A stretch of 64,000 nucleotides of DNA from JBBQWZ01 sp038210135 (GCA_038210135.1 JBBQWZ010000005.1:1-64000); one strand, 5' to 3'; numbered from the stretch's first letter, positions 23,828-33,328 are shown. Notes: generated by a model not told the origin, from the letters alone. A program made the numbers and translations.

Positions 23828-26029
23828 TTAGTGAGCCTTGTTTTCGCCGATCTGACCGGTACGCGGCAGACCGTCGGTGTCGAGCACGATTCCGAGGTAC
23901 GCCTCAGACTGGCTGGCCGTCGAGGCGGAGGCGCCAAGAGCGGTGAGGTAAGCCAGTGCGTGGCAGTATTGGAACTGCGCCTGAGCGATCAGGTAACCCT
24001 GGAAGCCCGCGGCACGGTTGTCGACGCCGAAGTTGCCACCACCCGAGAGGGTGAAGAGCAGTATGCCACCACCAGGAACAGCCTGCGACGTCTGCGCTGC
24101 CGGAGCTGCGCTTCCGCCGGGGCCTGAACCGTAGTAGTTCAAGGTCACTGCGCCCGTTTGCGGCGTGAGGCCGAACGGATCGACAGTGGTGTTCGCGATG
24201 GCGATGCCAGTGTCATAACCCTGTTGGTTCGTGACGAACGGGAACAGGATATTGCAAGAGCATTTGATCACGATGAAGCTGTTGCGCGCCGGGGTTCCGG
24301 GCACGAAACGGGGGTGCGGCAAGCTGGCGCTGGCCTGGCCCCATGAGGCGTTGCTCGAGAACGGAGCGAAGCCACCAGTGACGGTGGACTGCACGGCCAC
24401 GGCCGGGAGATTGTTGCCCGGGTTGGCCAGGTAGACGACGGCGACCGGAACATCAACCTGTTCGAGAGAGAACGGATCGGTGAACAGGATTTCGTAGACA
24501 GCGATGCCGGCCTGGTTGAACTGGCTGACTGCCGAGAAAGTGCCTGAGGTTCCAGCAACCGCGCCGGTGACTCCACCGGAGAGACCCTGGAGAGGTGCGC
24601 CGCCGGCGCCGGTTGCGTCGGTCGAGACAAGGGCCATCACACCAGAGATGGTGGTGGTGGCGTTCTGGCGGACCAAGTTAACCCAGGTCGGGGTATAGAG
24701 CTGGGCGCCGGTCGGGATCGAGGAGAAGCTCGCCACGAGACGGGTACCCTGGCTCGCTACGCCCGCGCCAGCGATACCGGTGCCGGAGGGCGAGGCAAAC
24801 GAATTTGCCGTCGAAGTAACATTGACCGTTCCGTAGCCAGCCGGGGGATTCGGGCTCGGCTCAGATGCGCCGGGCGCGAAGCTAAAACCGGATTCCGTGT
24901 TGTAGATAGCGCCAGGAACATCCTGGTTAATATCCGTAGCGGACCAGTTGGTGGTGCCTGCGTAGGCGTACTGACCGCCGACAAAGGTGCCGTTCGAAAT
25001 GTGGATCGTGATGTTGCGCTCCTTCCAGGAAGAGGCGAAACCTTCTGCGAAACGGACCGCGAACTGGGCGCCATTCTGGCCGCCAGATCCGAGAGCCGAT
25101 CCGCCCGTTGCTACGGTCCGATTGGCGTCGTTGCACTGCACGAAGGTGTTGGAGAAACGAACCGCCGTCGAGAGACCCGGCAGAATGTAGGCAACGATCT
25201 GCTGCGGATTGTTGATCGACAGCGACGTGTTACCCGATACCGAGATGCTCATGACGATCTGCGAAACCGTGGTCAGCGTGCTGGCAATCTGCTGATTGGC
25301 ATTGGCGCGGACGTTGGTGATGCGGATCACGCGATTGGTGGTGGTTCCGGGAGGATCCACGGGAACGCCGAGGAACACAATCCCGTTCGGCTGTCCGAGG
25401 GCCTGACGACCCTGGAAGACGTTCGGGCGACCGCAACCGTAGCCGCCGGAGGCGACGGGGGTACCGTTGTAGCCAGTGGTCGGCACGGCTGTGCCGCACG
25501 TAACGCTGGCATTTAAGCCAGCAGACGACGTGCCCGAGCCGTTCTGGAAATACACACCGGAGGTGCCGTCGTAGGTGTTGGCCGGATTGTTGGTAGCAAC
25601 GATCGAGCACACACCGGGGCCCGAAGGACCGGAATCCGGCACGCCAGCGTCATGTCCGCAGTTCAGGATCGGACGAGCCGGGTTGGTTGCGGAGTGCGGT
25701 TCGTCGACGATTAGCAACGCTTCGTTAAACTGCTGGCCAGACGGCTGACTGGTGGTCAGCAAACGGCTGGTCGCGAAGACGTTCAAAAAGATCGCGACGT
25801 TAACCTGCGGAACGGTCTGACCCGCGGGGGTCGGCGTGCCGCCGGTGCAATTGAGTGTGAGATCACCAACCAGCTCAGTGAGTCCTTCTTGACGAACGGT
25901 CGGCGGAACGCCGGCGTTGGCAACGCACTGGAATGCCGGATTGATATTTTGGGCGCTAGCAGGAACTGCGAGGCCGGACAGAATGGCCACAACAGCGAAT
26001 GCTAGAAACCACTTACGAAAATCTGCCAT
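23828..26029 (-). CDS. large secreted protein of unknown function
   Basis: A 733-residue exported protein. A signal peptide (FLAFAVVAILSGLAVPASA) follows a very strong AAGGAGAAGGA ribosome-binding site that fixes the ATG at 26027-26029. The body is rich in Ser, Thr, Asn and Gly, with no charged catalytic clusters. Near the C-terminus the block IVIKCSCNILFPFVTNQQGYDTGIAIANT, in which two Cys flank a Ser, precedes GFQGYLIAQAQFQYCHALAYLT. I have seen this type of block in other acidobacterial secreted proteins, but its function is not known to me. It may be a structural surface protein. It sits between two other giant secreted proteins. Confidence 0.75.
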   Translation of the reverse strand: MADFRKWFLAFAVVAILSGLAVPASAQNINPAFQCVANAGVPPTVRQEGLTELVGDLTLNCTGGTPTPAGQTVPQVNVAIFLNVFATSRLLTTSQPSGQQFNEALLIVDEPHSATNPARPILNCGHDAGVPDSGPSGPGVCSIVATNNPANTYDGTSGVYFQNGSGTSSAGLNASVTCGTAVPTTGYNGTPVASGGYGCGRPNVFQGRQALGQPNGIVFLGVPVDPPGTTTNRVIRITNVRANANQQIASTLTTVSQIVMSISVSGNTSLSINNPQQIVAYILPGLSTAVRFSNTFVQCNDANRTVATGGSALGSGGQNGAQFAVRFAEGFASSWKERNITIHISNGTFVGGQYAYAGTTNWSATDINQDVPGAIYNTESGFSFAPGASEPSPNPPAGYGTVNVTSTANSFASPSGTGIAGAGVASQGTRLVASFSSIPTGAQLYTPTWVNLVRQNATTTISGVMALVSTDATGAGGAPLQGLSGGVTGAVAGTSGTFSAVSQFNQAGIAVYEILFTDPFSLEQVDVPVAVVYLANPGNNLPAVAVQSTVTGGFAPFSSNASWGQASASLPHPRFVPGTPARNSFIVIKCSCNILFPFVTNQQGYDTGIAIANTTVDPFGLTPQTGAVTLNYYGSGPGGSAAPAAQTSQAVPGGGILLFTLSGGGNFGVDNRAAGFQGYLIAQAQFQYCHALAYLTALGASASTASQSEAYLGIVLDTDGLPRTGQIGENKAH

Positions 26030-26483
26030 TTCCTTCTCCTTGTGAAAGTGAAAAATTGAATTGATGGAAGTTCTTTTAATCAACCTGATCCTCAATCTGT
26101 ACGAGTCCCATGCATCGGGTTCCTTGCGGCCACCGAATGACAACGGCGAAACGAGCGGCTTTCGCCGCCCCCTCAACCCCGTCAATTCGATTTTTGCTCG
26201 CGTACTGCATTAGTCAGGTCGTTATTTTGTTTTGACTTCTCTTTATCTCATGCTCGCGGGATTCACGGTCAATGAACGCCGCCGCTGGTACACCTTTGGA
26301 CGCAGTCAGCATTATTCATAGCACCCGGCGTATAGCCAAGTCAAGCGCAAAGTATCAGTTGCGGGAGGAACTCCCGGCTTAAAAAAGCTTAAACTAACCC
26401 CTGACGCCTTCTATTTACCCCATTAGCAAGGCTAGGTTAGCACAGGGAGGCACCCCCGCGTTCGGTTTTTCAGGGAACAGGCG
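26030..26483. other. 454-bp AT-richer intergenic region
   Basis: No coding frame is credible here. The region is lower in GC than its neighbours. It contains a candidate minus-strand promoter at 26315-26344 and a 5-bp hairpin GGGAG-GAA-CTCCC near 26363-26375. It serves as the long 5' region of the 23.8-26.0 kb gene and the 3' region of the gene ending at 26484, for which I see no clear terminator. Confidence 0.5.
26315..26344 (-). promoter_or_regulatory. candidate promoter for the 23.8-26.0 kb secreted-protein gene
   Basis: The minus strand reads TTGACT (26339-26344), an 18-nt spacer and TATGAA (26315-26320). The -35 box has five of six consensus bases and the -10 box four of six. It would give a leader of roughly 280 nt before the start at 26029. 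Confidence 0.35.
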
Positions 26484-29400
26484 CTACTGGATCGCGAGCG
26501 GTACGGAATTGCTGTTTGACGCGCCTTGTTTCAAAAACAGCGGAACGGCGAGTCCAGGGGGCGTCGGGGCCGGAATGATGACGTTCACCTGGTAGAGCCC
26601 GGGAATGCCCGGAGTGGCCCCCGCGTAGAACGGAGTGAGTTCCTGATTCCCCAATTGGACCTTCACGGTCGAGGCGGCGGGCCGCAGGTTTCCCTGCGCG
26701 GTGGTGACGCCGAGGCCGGTCGAATAGATCACGATCGCCTCGCCGCGGTTGGCGGGAAGGCCGGGCCGGTTGAGCGAACCGTTTTGATTGGTAATGGCGG
26801 GCTGGCCGGGGAAGGTGAAAATGCCGGGCGAGACGCTCTTGATCACGATGGTGCGTTCGAAGATTCCGTTGGGCGTGGTCACGCGAAGGGTCATAGGGCC
26901 AATGGGCGTAGTTTCCGGCAATTGGGCGTTAATTTGGAAGGGGTTCACGGAGACAATGCGGGCGGCCACGCTTCCCGCCTCGACGCGGGTGACGGCGGGA
27001 TCGGAGCCGAAACCGGATCCATAAATGGTTAGGATGCCGCCGGGGGAGAAATCGGCGATTCCGGAGGCCGAATTCACGACGCCCTCGACGGGGAAGCCGG
27101 GTGCGAGGTCGGTCAGGCTCCATTGGGAGCCGCTCCGCTGAGCAAGCTTCGAGATTCCGCCAGCCGCCGCCGTCAGATTGACGCGGTTTCCGGGATTGCC
27201 TAGATCGCGGAAGGTGGCGGCGAGGGTGCCGGCGGCGGGTTGGGCGATCTCAATTTGGTAGGCGGCATCGATTCCGGTGCAGGCGGTGAAGAAAAGCGGT
27301 CGGGGTGTAGACGGCGGAGCGGAACCGGGTACGGCGGTGGTGTCGAAAATCTGGAAGCCGGCCGGGCAGGTTCCGGAAAGCGAACTGATTGAGACCGACC
27401 CATTGGATGTCACCAGGAACGCGGCGGAGAAGGGCTGAAGCAGGAAATACAGCGGCGCGCCGGAGAGAGTGGCGGTGATGGTTTGCCCGTTGTTCGGGAA
27501 GCCGGTGAGGTAATCATTCAACAGGGCGCGGCCGTAGACCGGGTTGGGATCGAAGATGGAAAGTCCGCCGTCGGCTTCGACGCCGGTGGCTACGACGTAA
27601 TGCGATCCTTGCGGCGCGCCCGAGGCGCTGAGGGCAAGCGGAATGAGAACCGGCGTACCTTGGGAGATCAGGTCGCGCGTAAGTGCCAGCGGATTCGCGG
27701 AGGCCAACGAGGAGACGGCGACGTCGACGGAATTGCCGACGAAGGCCGGCACTCGCCAGGGGTTGACGATCTGTTCGGCGGAATCGGCGGCTGTATAGAA
27801 GCCATCGCAGGCGGCTGCGCCCTGGGTGTCCGCCGGACACAGGGTCCGGAGAAACGCGTTGAGCGAGAGCGGATCGGCCGCGCCGTTTGAAAGAGGAGCG
27901 TCGCCGCGGTCCTGATAATAGCGGAGCATCGACGCGAAGGCGGAAAGCAGCGCGCCTTTCTGGCGGATGGTCGCGGTTCCGGTTCCGAGGGCCTGATCGT
28001 AGGCCTGGGTCAGCTTGGGGAAGTTGCTCAAGCGGGAAGAGGCGGCGCGGGCGCTGAAGGTGACGCTTTGGTGCGCGGCGGTGGCGGTGGCGAGGGCGAG
28101 GCCTTCGATGGCCGGCAAGCGGAGAGTCGCAGTGGCTTCGCCATTCGCGTCGGTCACGGCGGTGACGGGCGCAATCGAGGCGCCGGGGGATGCGGCGAAG
28201 GTCACCAACTGGCCGGCGGCTGGATTGCCGGATTGATCTTTCAAGGAGACGCGGAAAACCTCTCCGAGCGAAGCGCCGGGCGTGCCGGACTGCCCGTCGC
28301 CGCGAACGACCGCCAGCGTGAACCTCGAATCGGCGATGGAACGGATGGCATAGCTGGCCTGCGCGGTGGCTCCGCCGGACGGCTGCGTCGCGGTGACGGT
28401 AACGGTCGAGGTGGCAGCGGTGGCGGGGATGTAGACGTCCCACACATAGGCGCCGGTGGCGGTGGTGATGAGGAAGTCGGGGCGTCCGGGCGTAGAGACG
28501 CGAACGATGGCATTCGCGTCAAAGCCTCCGATGGCGAGGCGAAGCGTGGTGCCGGCTAGAACGGTGGTTGGAGTCGCTGACACCAGGGGTTTGCGCGGCG
28601 TCAGAGTCGCATTCGCGAGGGCGTCACCGGGCGCGTAGTCAATCGAACCGCCCTCAAAATCCTGACGGCGGCGTGAATTGACGCCAATCTCGTCGGCGAT
28701 GGGCGCACCGAGGCTGCCGGCAATTCCGCCGTTCGATTGCAGGGAGGCTTGGGTGATTCCGGTGACCACGAAGGCTTTGCCCGCGAGCGAGCCGCTGTTT
28801 GCAAGGTCGATCTCGCCATGCGCGAAAGCCTGGCTAGTCACGCTGGTGGCGCGAAACGTCAAGAAGCTCGAAGCGGGACCGGAGGGAAGGCCGAGGATGC
28901 CGGTTTCATAACCGAGCGAAGCCCATTTTGCGAGGATGCCGCCGGAGACCAGTTGGACAGGAGTTCCGGCGAGGGCTCCGCCGTCGAAGTTCTGGCGGCC
29001 GGCGGCGGTGGCGTCGGAGGAAGGCAAGCCGAGGGGGCCGGACGGGCCGCCGAGGTCGAGGTAGCGGGTCAAGATCGAGCCCGCGACGACGAAGCCGCTC
29101 AACGATTTTGCCGGAACGATCACCAGCACGGTGCGGCCGTCGGCGGTTTGTAATTCCTGCAGGTACCCGGCGGCGAGGCGAACGACGGCGGACGCGGCGG
29201 GCAGCTTGATTTGGAGTTTGTTGCGAGTAACGGCGTCGGCGAAGGCCTGCTGGGTGGCAGCGGTGGGACCGCCTTCGCCGATCTGGCAGCAGGGCGCGGA
29301 GACGAAGATTGTGATGGCGGCGCTGGTTTTGCCTTCGGCGGTCGCGGTGACGGAAGCGGATCCGCCGCCAACCGCCCGAAGGGTAGCGGAGAGGCCGGTG

Positions 29401-30437
29401 CTCTGGACGGTAATGACGCGGCTGTTGGAGGTGGTAAAGACCGGTTGCCGGTCGGTGAGCGATATGCCTGTAGCGGAAAACAGGGAAGCGGCGACCGTGT
29501 AGGTGTCGCCGAGATTGAGGCGCAGGGATATATTCGCGGGCGTCAGCCGGATGTTCGAGACGGGCGTCCGGAGGACACCGGACCCGGAGGTGGCAGGGTC
29601 GTATTCGATGCTGCCGCCTTCGAAGCTTTGGCGGTAATGCCCGTTCGCCAGCAAGATCTCGTCGCCGACCGGATAGCCAAGCGAGCCAGTGACGCCGCCG
29701 TTCGCGAAATAGACGGAATAGATGTCGCCCTTGACGCTGAGGACGCGGCCGATCAGACTGCCGGAGGTGACGTTGAAGATGACGCCACGATCGAAGGCCT
29801 CGGACGTCGAGACTCCGCCGTTGACGCCACCGGTCACGCTGGCCTCGGCGGAGATGGGTGGACCGAAGACGTTGATGCCGCCCTGGGCGGTCCAGCGGGT
29901 GTAAAACGGATCGCGGATGGAGACGGTCGAGGAAAGCAATTGGCCGAGGGACGAGTAGACGAAGAGCACGTAGGGCTTGTCGAACAGCTGATACTGGCAG
30001 GAGTTTCCGGCGGCGGTTGCCGAAACCAGAGTGGGACAAGGCATCGTATCCGAGGCTGGATAACCGGCATTATTCACGCCGACGGTGTTGTAGTAGGCGT
30101 AAATGACCGCTTGCAACTGGTAGACGCCGATCGCGTTTTCGGGAATGCTGACGGAGGCGTTGGGTTTGATGAGGGCCAGGCGCACGCTGGTGGTCTTGGC
30201 GGCGTCCTGAAATTCCTGAACCAGTCCGATGGTGCCGAACTTCTTCACGTCGGCAAGCGGAGGAACCGCGACCAGGCGGTTGAAGCCGTTCCGGTAATAG
30301 GCGTCGAGAAACGCCTGGGTGATGCTTTGCGTAGGCGATCCACCGCCCACGTCGGGTGTTTGCGAACGCGCCGCCGGCGTCAGGAAGACAAGCCCCAGGC
30401 ACATCGCGAATAGAGAGCGGGTAAAGCGCGAGATCAT
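26484..30437 (-). CDS. giant secreted protein with LGFP-like repeats, inactive C39-like domain and TIGR03437-like end
   Basis: A 1317-residue exported protein. The signal peptide is FAMCLGLVFLTPAARS. Residues about 30-650 have LGFP-like units (FANGGVTGSLGYPVGDEI; SNGGIAGSLGAPIADEIG) alternating with Ig-like stretches. Near 840-1000 is a C39-like peptidase fold: GALLSAFASMLRYY aligns with the usual GCALTSAAMxLxYY, so the catalytic Cys is Ala, while GSHYVVATG and FDPNP keep the His and Asp. The final about 220 residues (FSPGGILTIYGSGFG to the end) match the IPT-like/TIGR03437 type seen in Solibacter proteins. The start at 30437 is set by the signal peptide; no Shine-Dalgarno sequence is visible. 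It lies 150 bp downstream of gspD. Confidence 0.8.
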   Translation of the reverse strand: MISRFTRSLFAMCLGLVFLTPAARSQTPDVGGGSPTQSITQAFLDAYYRNGFNRLVAVPPLADVKKFGTIGLVQEFQDAAKTTSVRLALIKPNASVSIPENAIGVYQLQAVIYAYYNTVGVNNAGYPASDTMPCPTLVSATAAGNSCQYQLFDKPYVLFVYSSLGQLLSSTVSIRDPFYTRWTAQGGINVFGPPISAEASVTGGVNGGVSTSEAFDRGVIFNVTSGSLIGRVLSVKGDIYSVYFANGGVTGSLGYPVGDEILLANGHYRQSFEGGSIEYDPATSGSGVLRTPVSNIRLTPANISLRLNLGDTYTVAASLFSATGISLTDRQPVFTTSNSRVITVQSTGLSATLRAVGGGSASVTATAEGKTSAAITIFVSAPCCQIGEGGPTAATQQAFADAVTRNKLQIKLPAASAVVRLAAGYLQELQTADGRTVLVIVPAKSLSGFVVAGSILTRYLDLGGPSGPLGLPSSDATAAGRQNFDGGALAGTPVQLVSGGILAKWASLGYETGILGLPSGPASSFLTFRATSVTSQAFAHGEIDLANSGSLAGKAFVVTGITQASLQSNGGIAGSLGAPIADEIGVNSRRRQDFEGGSIDYAPGDALANATLTPRKPLVSATPTTVLAGTTLRLAIGGFDANAIVRVSTPGRPDFLITTATGAYVWDVYIPATAATSTVTVTATQPSGGATAQASYAIRSIADSRFTLAVVRGDGQSGTPGASLGEVFRVSLKDQSGNPAAGQLVTFAASPGASIAPVTAVTDANGEATATLRLPAIEGLALATATAAHQSVTFSARAASSRLSNFPKLTQAYDQALGTGTATIRQKGALLSAFASMLRYYQDRGDAPLSNGAADPLSLNAFLRTLCPADTQGAAACDGFYTAADSAEQIVNPWRVPAFVGNSVDVAVSSLASANPLALTRDLISQGTPVLIPLALSASGAPQGSHYVVATGVEADGGLSIFDPNPVYGRALLNDYLTGFPNNGQTITATLSGAPLYFLLQPFSAAFLVTSNGSVSISSLSGTCPAGFQIFDTTAVPGSAPPSTPRPLFFTACTGIDAAYQIEIAQPAAGTLAATFRDLGNPGNRVNLTAAAGGISKLAQRSGSQWSLTDLAPGFPVEGVVNSASGIADFSPGGILTIYGSGFGSDPAVTRVEAGSVAARIVSVNPFQINAQLPETTPIGPMTLRVTTPNGIFERTIVIKSVSPGIFTFPGQPAITNQNGSLNRPGLPANRGEAIVIYSTGLGVTTAQGNLRPAASTVKVQLGNQELTPFYAGATPGIPGLYQVNVIIPAPTPPGLAVPLFLKQGASNSNSVPLAIQ

Positions 30438-30451
30438 CGTGGAGACTTCAT

Positions 30452-30480
30452 ATTCTAGTCCCCTTTTTGGGGATCTCGAA
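30452..30480 (-). promoter_or_regulatory. candidate promoter of the 1317-residue secreted-protein gene
   Basis: The minus strand has TTCGAG (30475-30480), a 17-nt spacer and TAGAAT (30452-30457). The -10 box matches five of six bases and the -35 box three. The spacer holds TCCCC-AAAAA-GGGGA, a small inverted repeat. Transcription from here would begin about 8 nt before the ATG, consistent with the absence of a ribosome-binding site. Confidence 0.4.
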
Positions 30481-30539
30481 GGAACACGCGAGCCGGGGCG
30501 GATTTTCTGCGCGCGAAAGCAATGACTAGCGGGACGAAT

Positions 30540-30572
30540 TTGCGGCGCGAACGGTTGACGCGCGCGCCGCAA
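30540..30572 (-). terminator. hairpin downstream of gspD
   Basis: TTGCGGCGCG (30540-30549) pairs with CGCGCCGCAA (30563-30572), a perfect 10-bp stem with a 13-nt loop, 14 bp after the gspD stop. There is no T-run, so it may stabilise the transcript end or work with Rho rather than act as a classic terminator. Confidence 0.5.
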
Positions 30573-30586
30573 GAAGGAGATGCCGG

Positions 30587-32866
30587 TTACTCTTTGACCA
30601 ACTTGCGCAGCTTGCGCATCTTCGCCCTCAATTCGTCGCTCGCTTCGAGCAGATCGTTTTCGTCGTAGATGATCCGCGGAGTCATAAAGACGATCAGCTC
30701 AGTGCGGCCTTTGCTGTACGACTTGCTGCCAAACAGGCTGCCGAGGAATGGGATTTTGTGCAAGCCAGGAATGCCGGTGGAGGACTCGCCGCTGGTTTCG
30801 TTGATGATGCCGCCGATCGCGATCGTGTCGCCGTCCTGGAGCGTGATCTGGGTTTGCACGACGCGCTGAGAGAACGACGGAGACTGAATCGCATCGCTGG
30901 CGGAAGGCGCGACCGGATCGCTGATTTCCTGGTTGATATACATCGTCACGATGCCGCTGGGATTGATTCTGACGTTGACGTTCAACGTGACGCCGGTATT
31001 GCGGCTGGAAACGTTCTGCGAAAACACGGAGTTGCCGCCGGCTTGCGTGCCGGAGGGCGCCTGGGCGGTGAGTACAGGGACCTGCGTACCGACGTTGATG
31101 GTCGCTGGAATGCTATCGGTGGCGATCAGGCTGGGCGCGGACAGAATCCTGGCCACGGTGCTGCTTTCCTGAAGCGAAAGGTAGGCCAGCAATTCTTTGC
31201 TCTTGCTAACGATCTGCGCGGTGGTGAGCAGGGTGGCACCGGCGGCGAGTTGGGCAAAGGTGGAGTGAGGACCGTTGCTACGGTTTTGCAGGTAGGCGGT
31301 AACGCCGCTGGCAAGGGCTCCGGAAAGCTGCACCTGATAGATCTTCGCTTCGAGCAGAATCTGGCGGGGAGGAACGTCGAGCTGCTTGATCAGTTTGAGG
31401 ATCGACTGGTATTCCTGGGGCGTCGCTTGAATCAACAAGGAGTTGTCGAGCGGATTCGGCACGATCCTCGGAGGGGCGACAGGTTGGCTGTTGGGCGCAC
31501 CCAGAGTGGCGCCGGTTTGATCTTTAGACTGAGCCGCGTTGGCTGATGGGCCGGCGGGACCAAAGCCGTTGCTGGGCACCTGCTGCGCGTAGCCGCCATA
31601 GCCGCCGCCGTAGCCACCTCCACCGTAACCACCTCCGCCATAGCCGCCTCCGCCGTAGCCGCCGCCTTGTCCGCCGAAGCCGCCTTGTCCACCGCCGCAG
31701 CTATTTTGAGGATTGATGCCGCTGCCGGTGCCGCCGTAGCCGGATCCGGCTCCATAGCCTGAATTGGTGCCGAGGACGCTGCCGCCTCCGTAGCCACCAC
31801 CGCCGCCTCCGCCGTAGCCACCGCCTCCGCCATAACCACCTTGCCCGCCAAAGCCGCCGCCGTAGCCGCCGCCATAACCCATACCGCCGGTCGTGCCGCC
31901 GTAGAGCATGGTAATTGCCATGGACAGACACTGCGCCTGGCCGTATTTCACGCGGTAGACGTAGTTGTCCACGGCGCCGGCCGCGCTCTTCACTTCGATG
32001 TCCAGCCTGGGCAGCCACTTTTCGACGGCTTCAAAGGCTCCGGGATTCGCGGCCACGGCGATCAACGTGTTGATACGGTCGATGGCGAGGAAGCGAATGG
32101 GCGAAGACTTGTCAGAAAGAGAGATACCCTTCAGAATTTTTTCGAGCTCGGTGGCGATCTCGGAAGGCTTGCTGTTTTTAACCGGGAACAGACGGACGCG
32201 TTGACCGGCGAAGGTGTCGCTGTCGAACAGCGCGACCAGTTCCATCAGGCGCCTCATGTTCCGATGGCTGTCGAAAATAAACAGGAGATTGGCCGGGGGA
32301 TAGGAAATGAGCTTCGAGCCTTCGCCCGAAAATTCGCCGAGCAGCTTCACCAGTTCTTCCACGGTGGCGTATTTGAGGAAGACCAGATTCAGCATGATCT
32401 GGTCGTCGTCCGGAATGTTTTGCGCATTCACTTCGGGGCGAAGCGGCTGGCGGGCGATGTCGGTGAGAGGAACGATGCGAAACAGATCGCCGTTCTGGAC
32501 CATGCCGGCTCCATTGATGCGGAGCACCAATTCAAGCAGGCTGCGCGCGTCCATGTTCTTGGTTTCGCCGTAGGTGTTCAGGATGACGCCGCCTTTGGCG
32601 ACGCGCGGATCGAGAATGTAGTTGAGCTTCAGCTGGCGCGCGAGAAGATCGATGACTTCGGTGAGCGAGGCGTTCTGCAGGCTGAGTCCGCCGAACATCA
32701 CGGGACCGCCGGCGGGAGGGTTCTGCCCGGGCGCAGGAGCCACCGGGACGGGCGTCGCGACCGGAGGCGGTTGCTGGCCTACCGGCGGAGGGGCTTGCTG
32801 CGGCGGCACCTGGGCGAGCGCGAGGCCCGTCAGCGCGAGCAAACCCGCGATGAATCTTGCGGCCAT
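30587..32866 (-). CDS. gspD: type II secretion secretin GspD with Gly/Tyr-rich insert
   Basis: A 759-residue outer-membrane secretin forming the T2SS channel. It has a signal peptide (FIAGLLALTGLALA), a Pro-rich spacer, N0 from about 60 (LSLQNASLTEVIDLLARQL), further N modules, and the secretin core with VPVLTAQAPSG, RNTGVTLNVNVRINPSGIVTMYINQEISDP, VVQTQITLQDGDTIAIGGI and the closing GLHKIPFLGSLFGSKS. A Gly/Tyr-rich stretch at nucleotides about 31570-31890 interrupts the last N domain. The start at 32866 overlaps the previous stop (TGATG). It is the last gene of the cluster. A pilotin gene was not identified. Confidence 0.93.
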   Translation of the reverse strand: MAARFIAGLLALTGLALAQVPPQQAPPPVGQQPPPVATPVPVAPAPGQNPPAGGPVMFGGLSLQNASLTEVIDLLARQLKLNYILDPRVAKGGVILNTYGETKNMDARSLLELVLRINGAGMVQNGDLFRIVPLTDIARQPLRPEVNAQNIPDDDQIMLNLVFLKYATVEELVKLLGEFSGEGSKLISYPPANLLFIFDSHRNMRRLMELVALFDSDTFAGQRVRLFPVKNSKPSEIATELEKILKGISLSDKSSPIRFLAIDRINTLIAVAANPGAFEAVEKWLPRLDIEVKSAAGAVDNYVYRVKYGQAQCLSMAITMLYGGTTGGMGYGGGYGGGFGGQGGYGGGGGYGGGGGGGYGGGSVLGTNSGYGAGSGYGGTGSGINPQNSCGGGQGGFGGQGGGYGGGGYGGGGYGGGGYGGGYGGYAQQVPSNGFGPAGPSANAAQSKDQTGATLGAPNSQPVAPPRIVPNPLDNSLLIQATPQEYQSILKLIKQLDVPPRQILLEAKIYQVQLSGALASGVTAYLQNRSNGPHSTFAQLAAGATLLTTAQIVSKSKELLAYLSLQESSTVARILSAPSLIATDSIPATINVGTQVPVLTAQAPSGTQAGGNSVFSQNVSSRNTGVTLNVNVRINPSGIVTMYINQEISDPVAPSASDAIQSPSFSQRVVQTQITLQDGDTIAIGGIINETSGESSTGIPGLHKIPFLGSLFGSKSYSKGRTELIVFMTPRIIYDENDLLEASDELRAKMRKLRKLVKE
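31567..31890 (-). repeat. short tandem repeats encoding a Gly/Tyr-rich segment of GspD
   Basis: The coding strand consists largely of GGCGGCTACGGC-like units of 12-18 bp, translated as GGGGYGGGGYGGGGYGGGYGG and similar blocks. They flank a less repetitive segment ending in SGINPQNSCGGG. About 105 residues are involved. The degenerate units suggest expansion by slippage. Confidence 0.8.
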
Positions 32867-33297
32867 CAATTCTTGCCACCAGCCTGAACCGGCTTCGTGT
32901 CGCGGCGCGAGCGATCGAGGGCGGCCTGCTCGTCCGCGGTCAGTTCCGATTTCTTCTTCGTCCAACGCTGCGGGCCGAAGGGCGAAGGATTTTCAAACGA
33001 CACTTTGTCCCCTTGCTCCGTGACTTTCCAGCCCTTGGTCCGCTCTTCGGCTCCGGCAATGTTGGGCTTATTGACTTCCGAAGCCTCGTCGACGCGAACC
33101 ATACCAAAGGGGGACTTGCGGTAAATCCACTTCTTGCCGTCGGCGTCGGTATATTTCCAGGTCGAGGGACCGGCTGCTACGGCGCTGGCGGGCAGGGTGA
33201 GAGTCTGCGCGCCGGGCGCGGCCTTCTTGTCGTCGGCCAATGCGGCCGATGCGAGCAGCATCGCCAAAGTCAAAGAGAGAGTCGCGATCGATTTCAT
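32866..33297 (-). CDS. small secreted protein between gspC and gspD
   Basis: A 143-residue exported protein with a signal peptide (SLTLAMLLASAALA). The mature part contains STWKYTDADGKKWIYRKSPFGMVRVDE and a second motif GDKVSFENPSPFGPQRWTKKK, both with aromatic and PFG elements. It has no lipobox and so is not a lipoprotein pilotin. It is placed between gspC and gspD and shares a TGATG junction with gspD, so it is likely a secretion-system accessory. I do not recognise the family. Confidence 0.75.
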   Translation of the reverse strand: MKSIATLSLTLAMLLASAALADDKKAAPGAQTLTLPASAVAAGPSTWKYTDADGKKWIYRKSPFGMVRVDEASEVNKPNIAGAEERTKGWKVTEQGDKVSFENPSPFGPQRWTKKKSELTADEQAALDRSRRDTKPVQAGGKN

Positions 33298-33328
33298 AAG
33301 ATTCCTGATTCCTGTTTTACGGGTCCTG

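Noticed and set aside
29211..30413. Plus-strand frame of 400 codons opposite the 1317-residue secreted protein
   Set aside because: Shadow of a gene with signal peptide and known domains.
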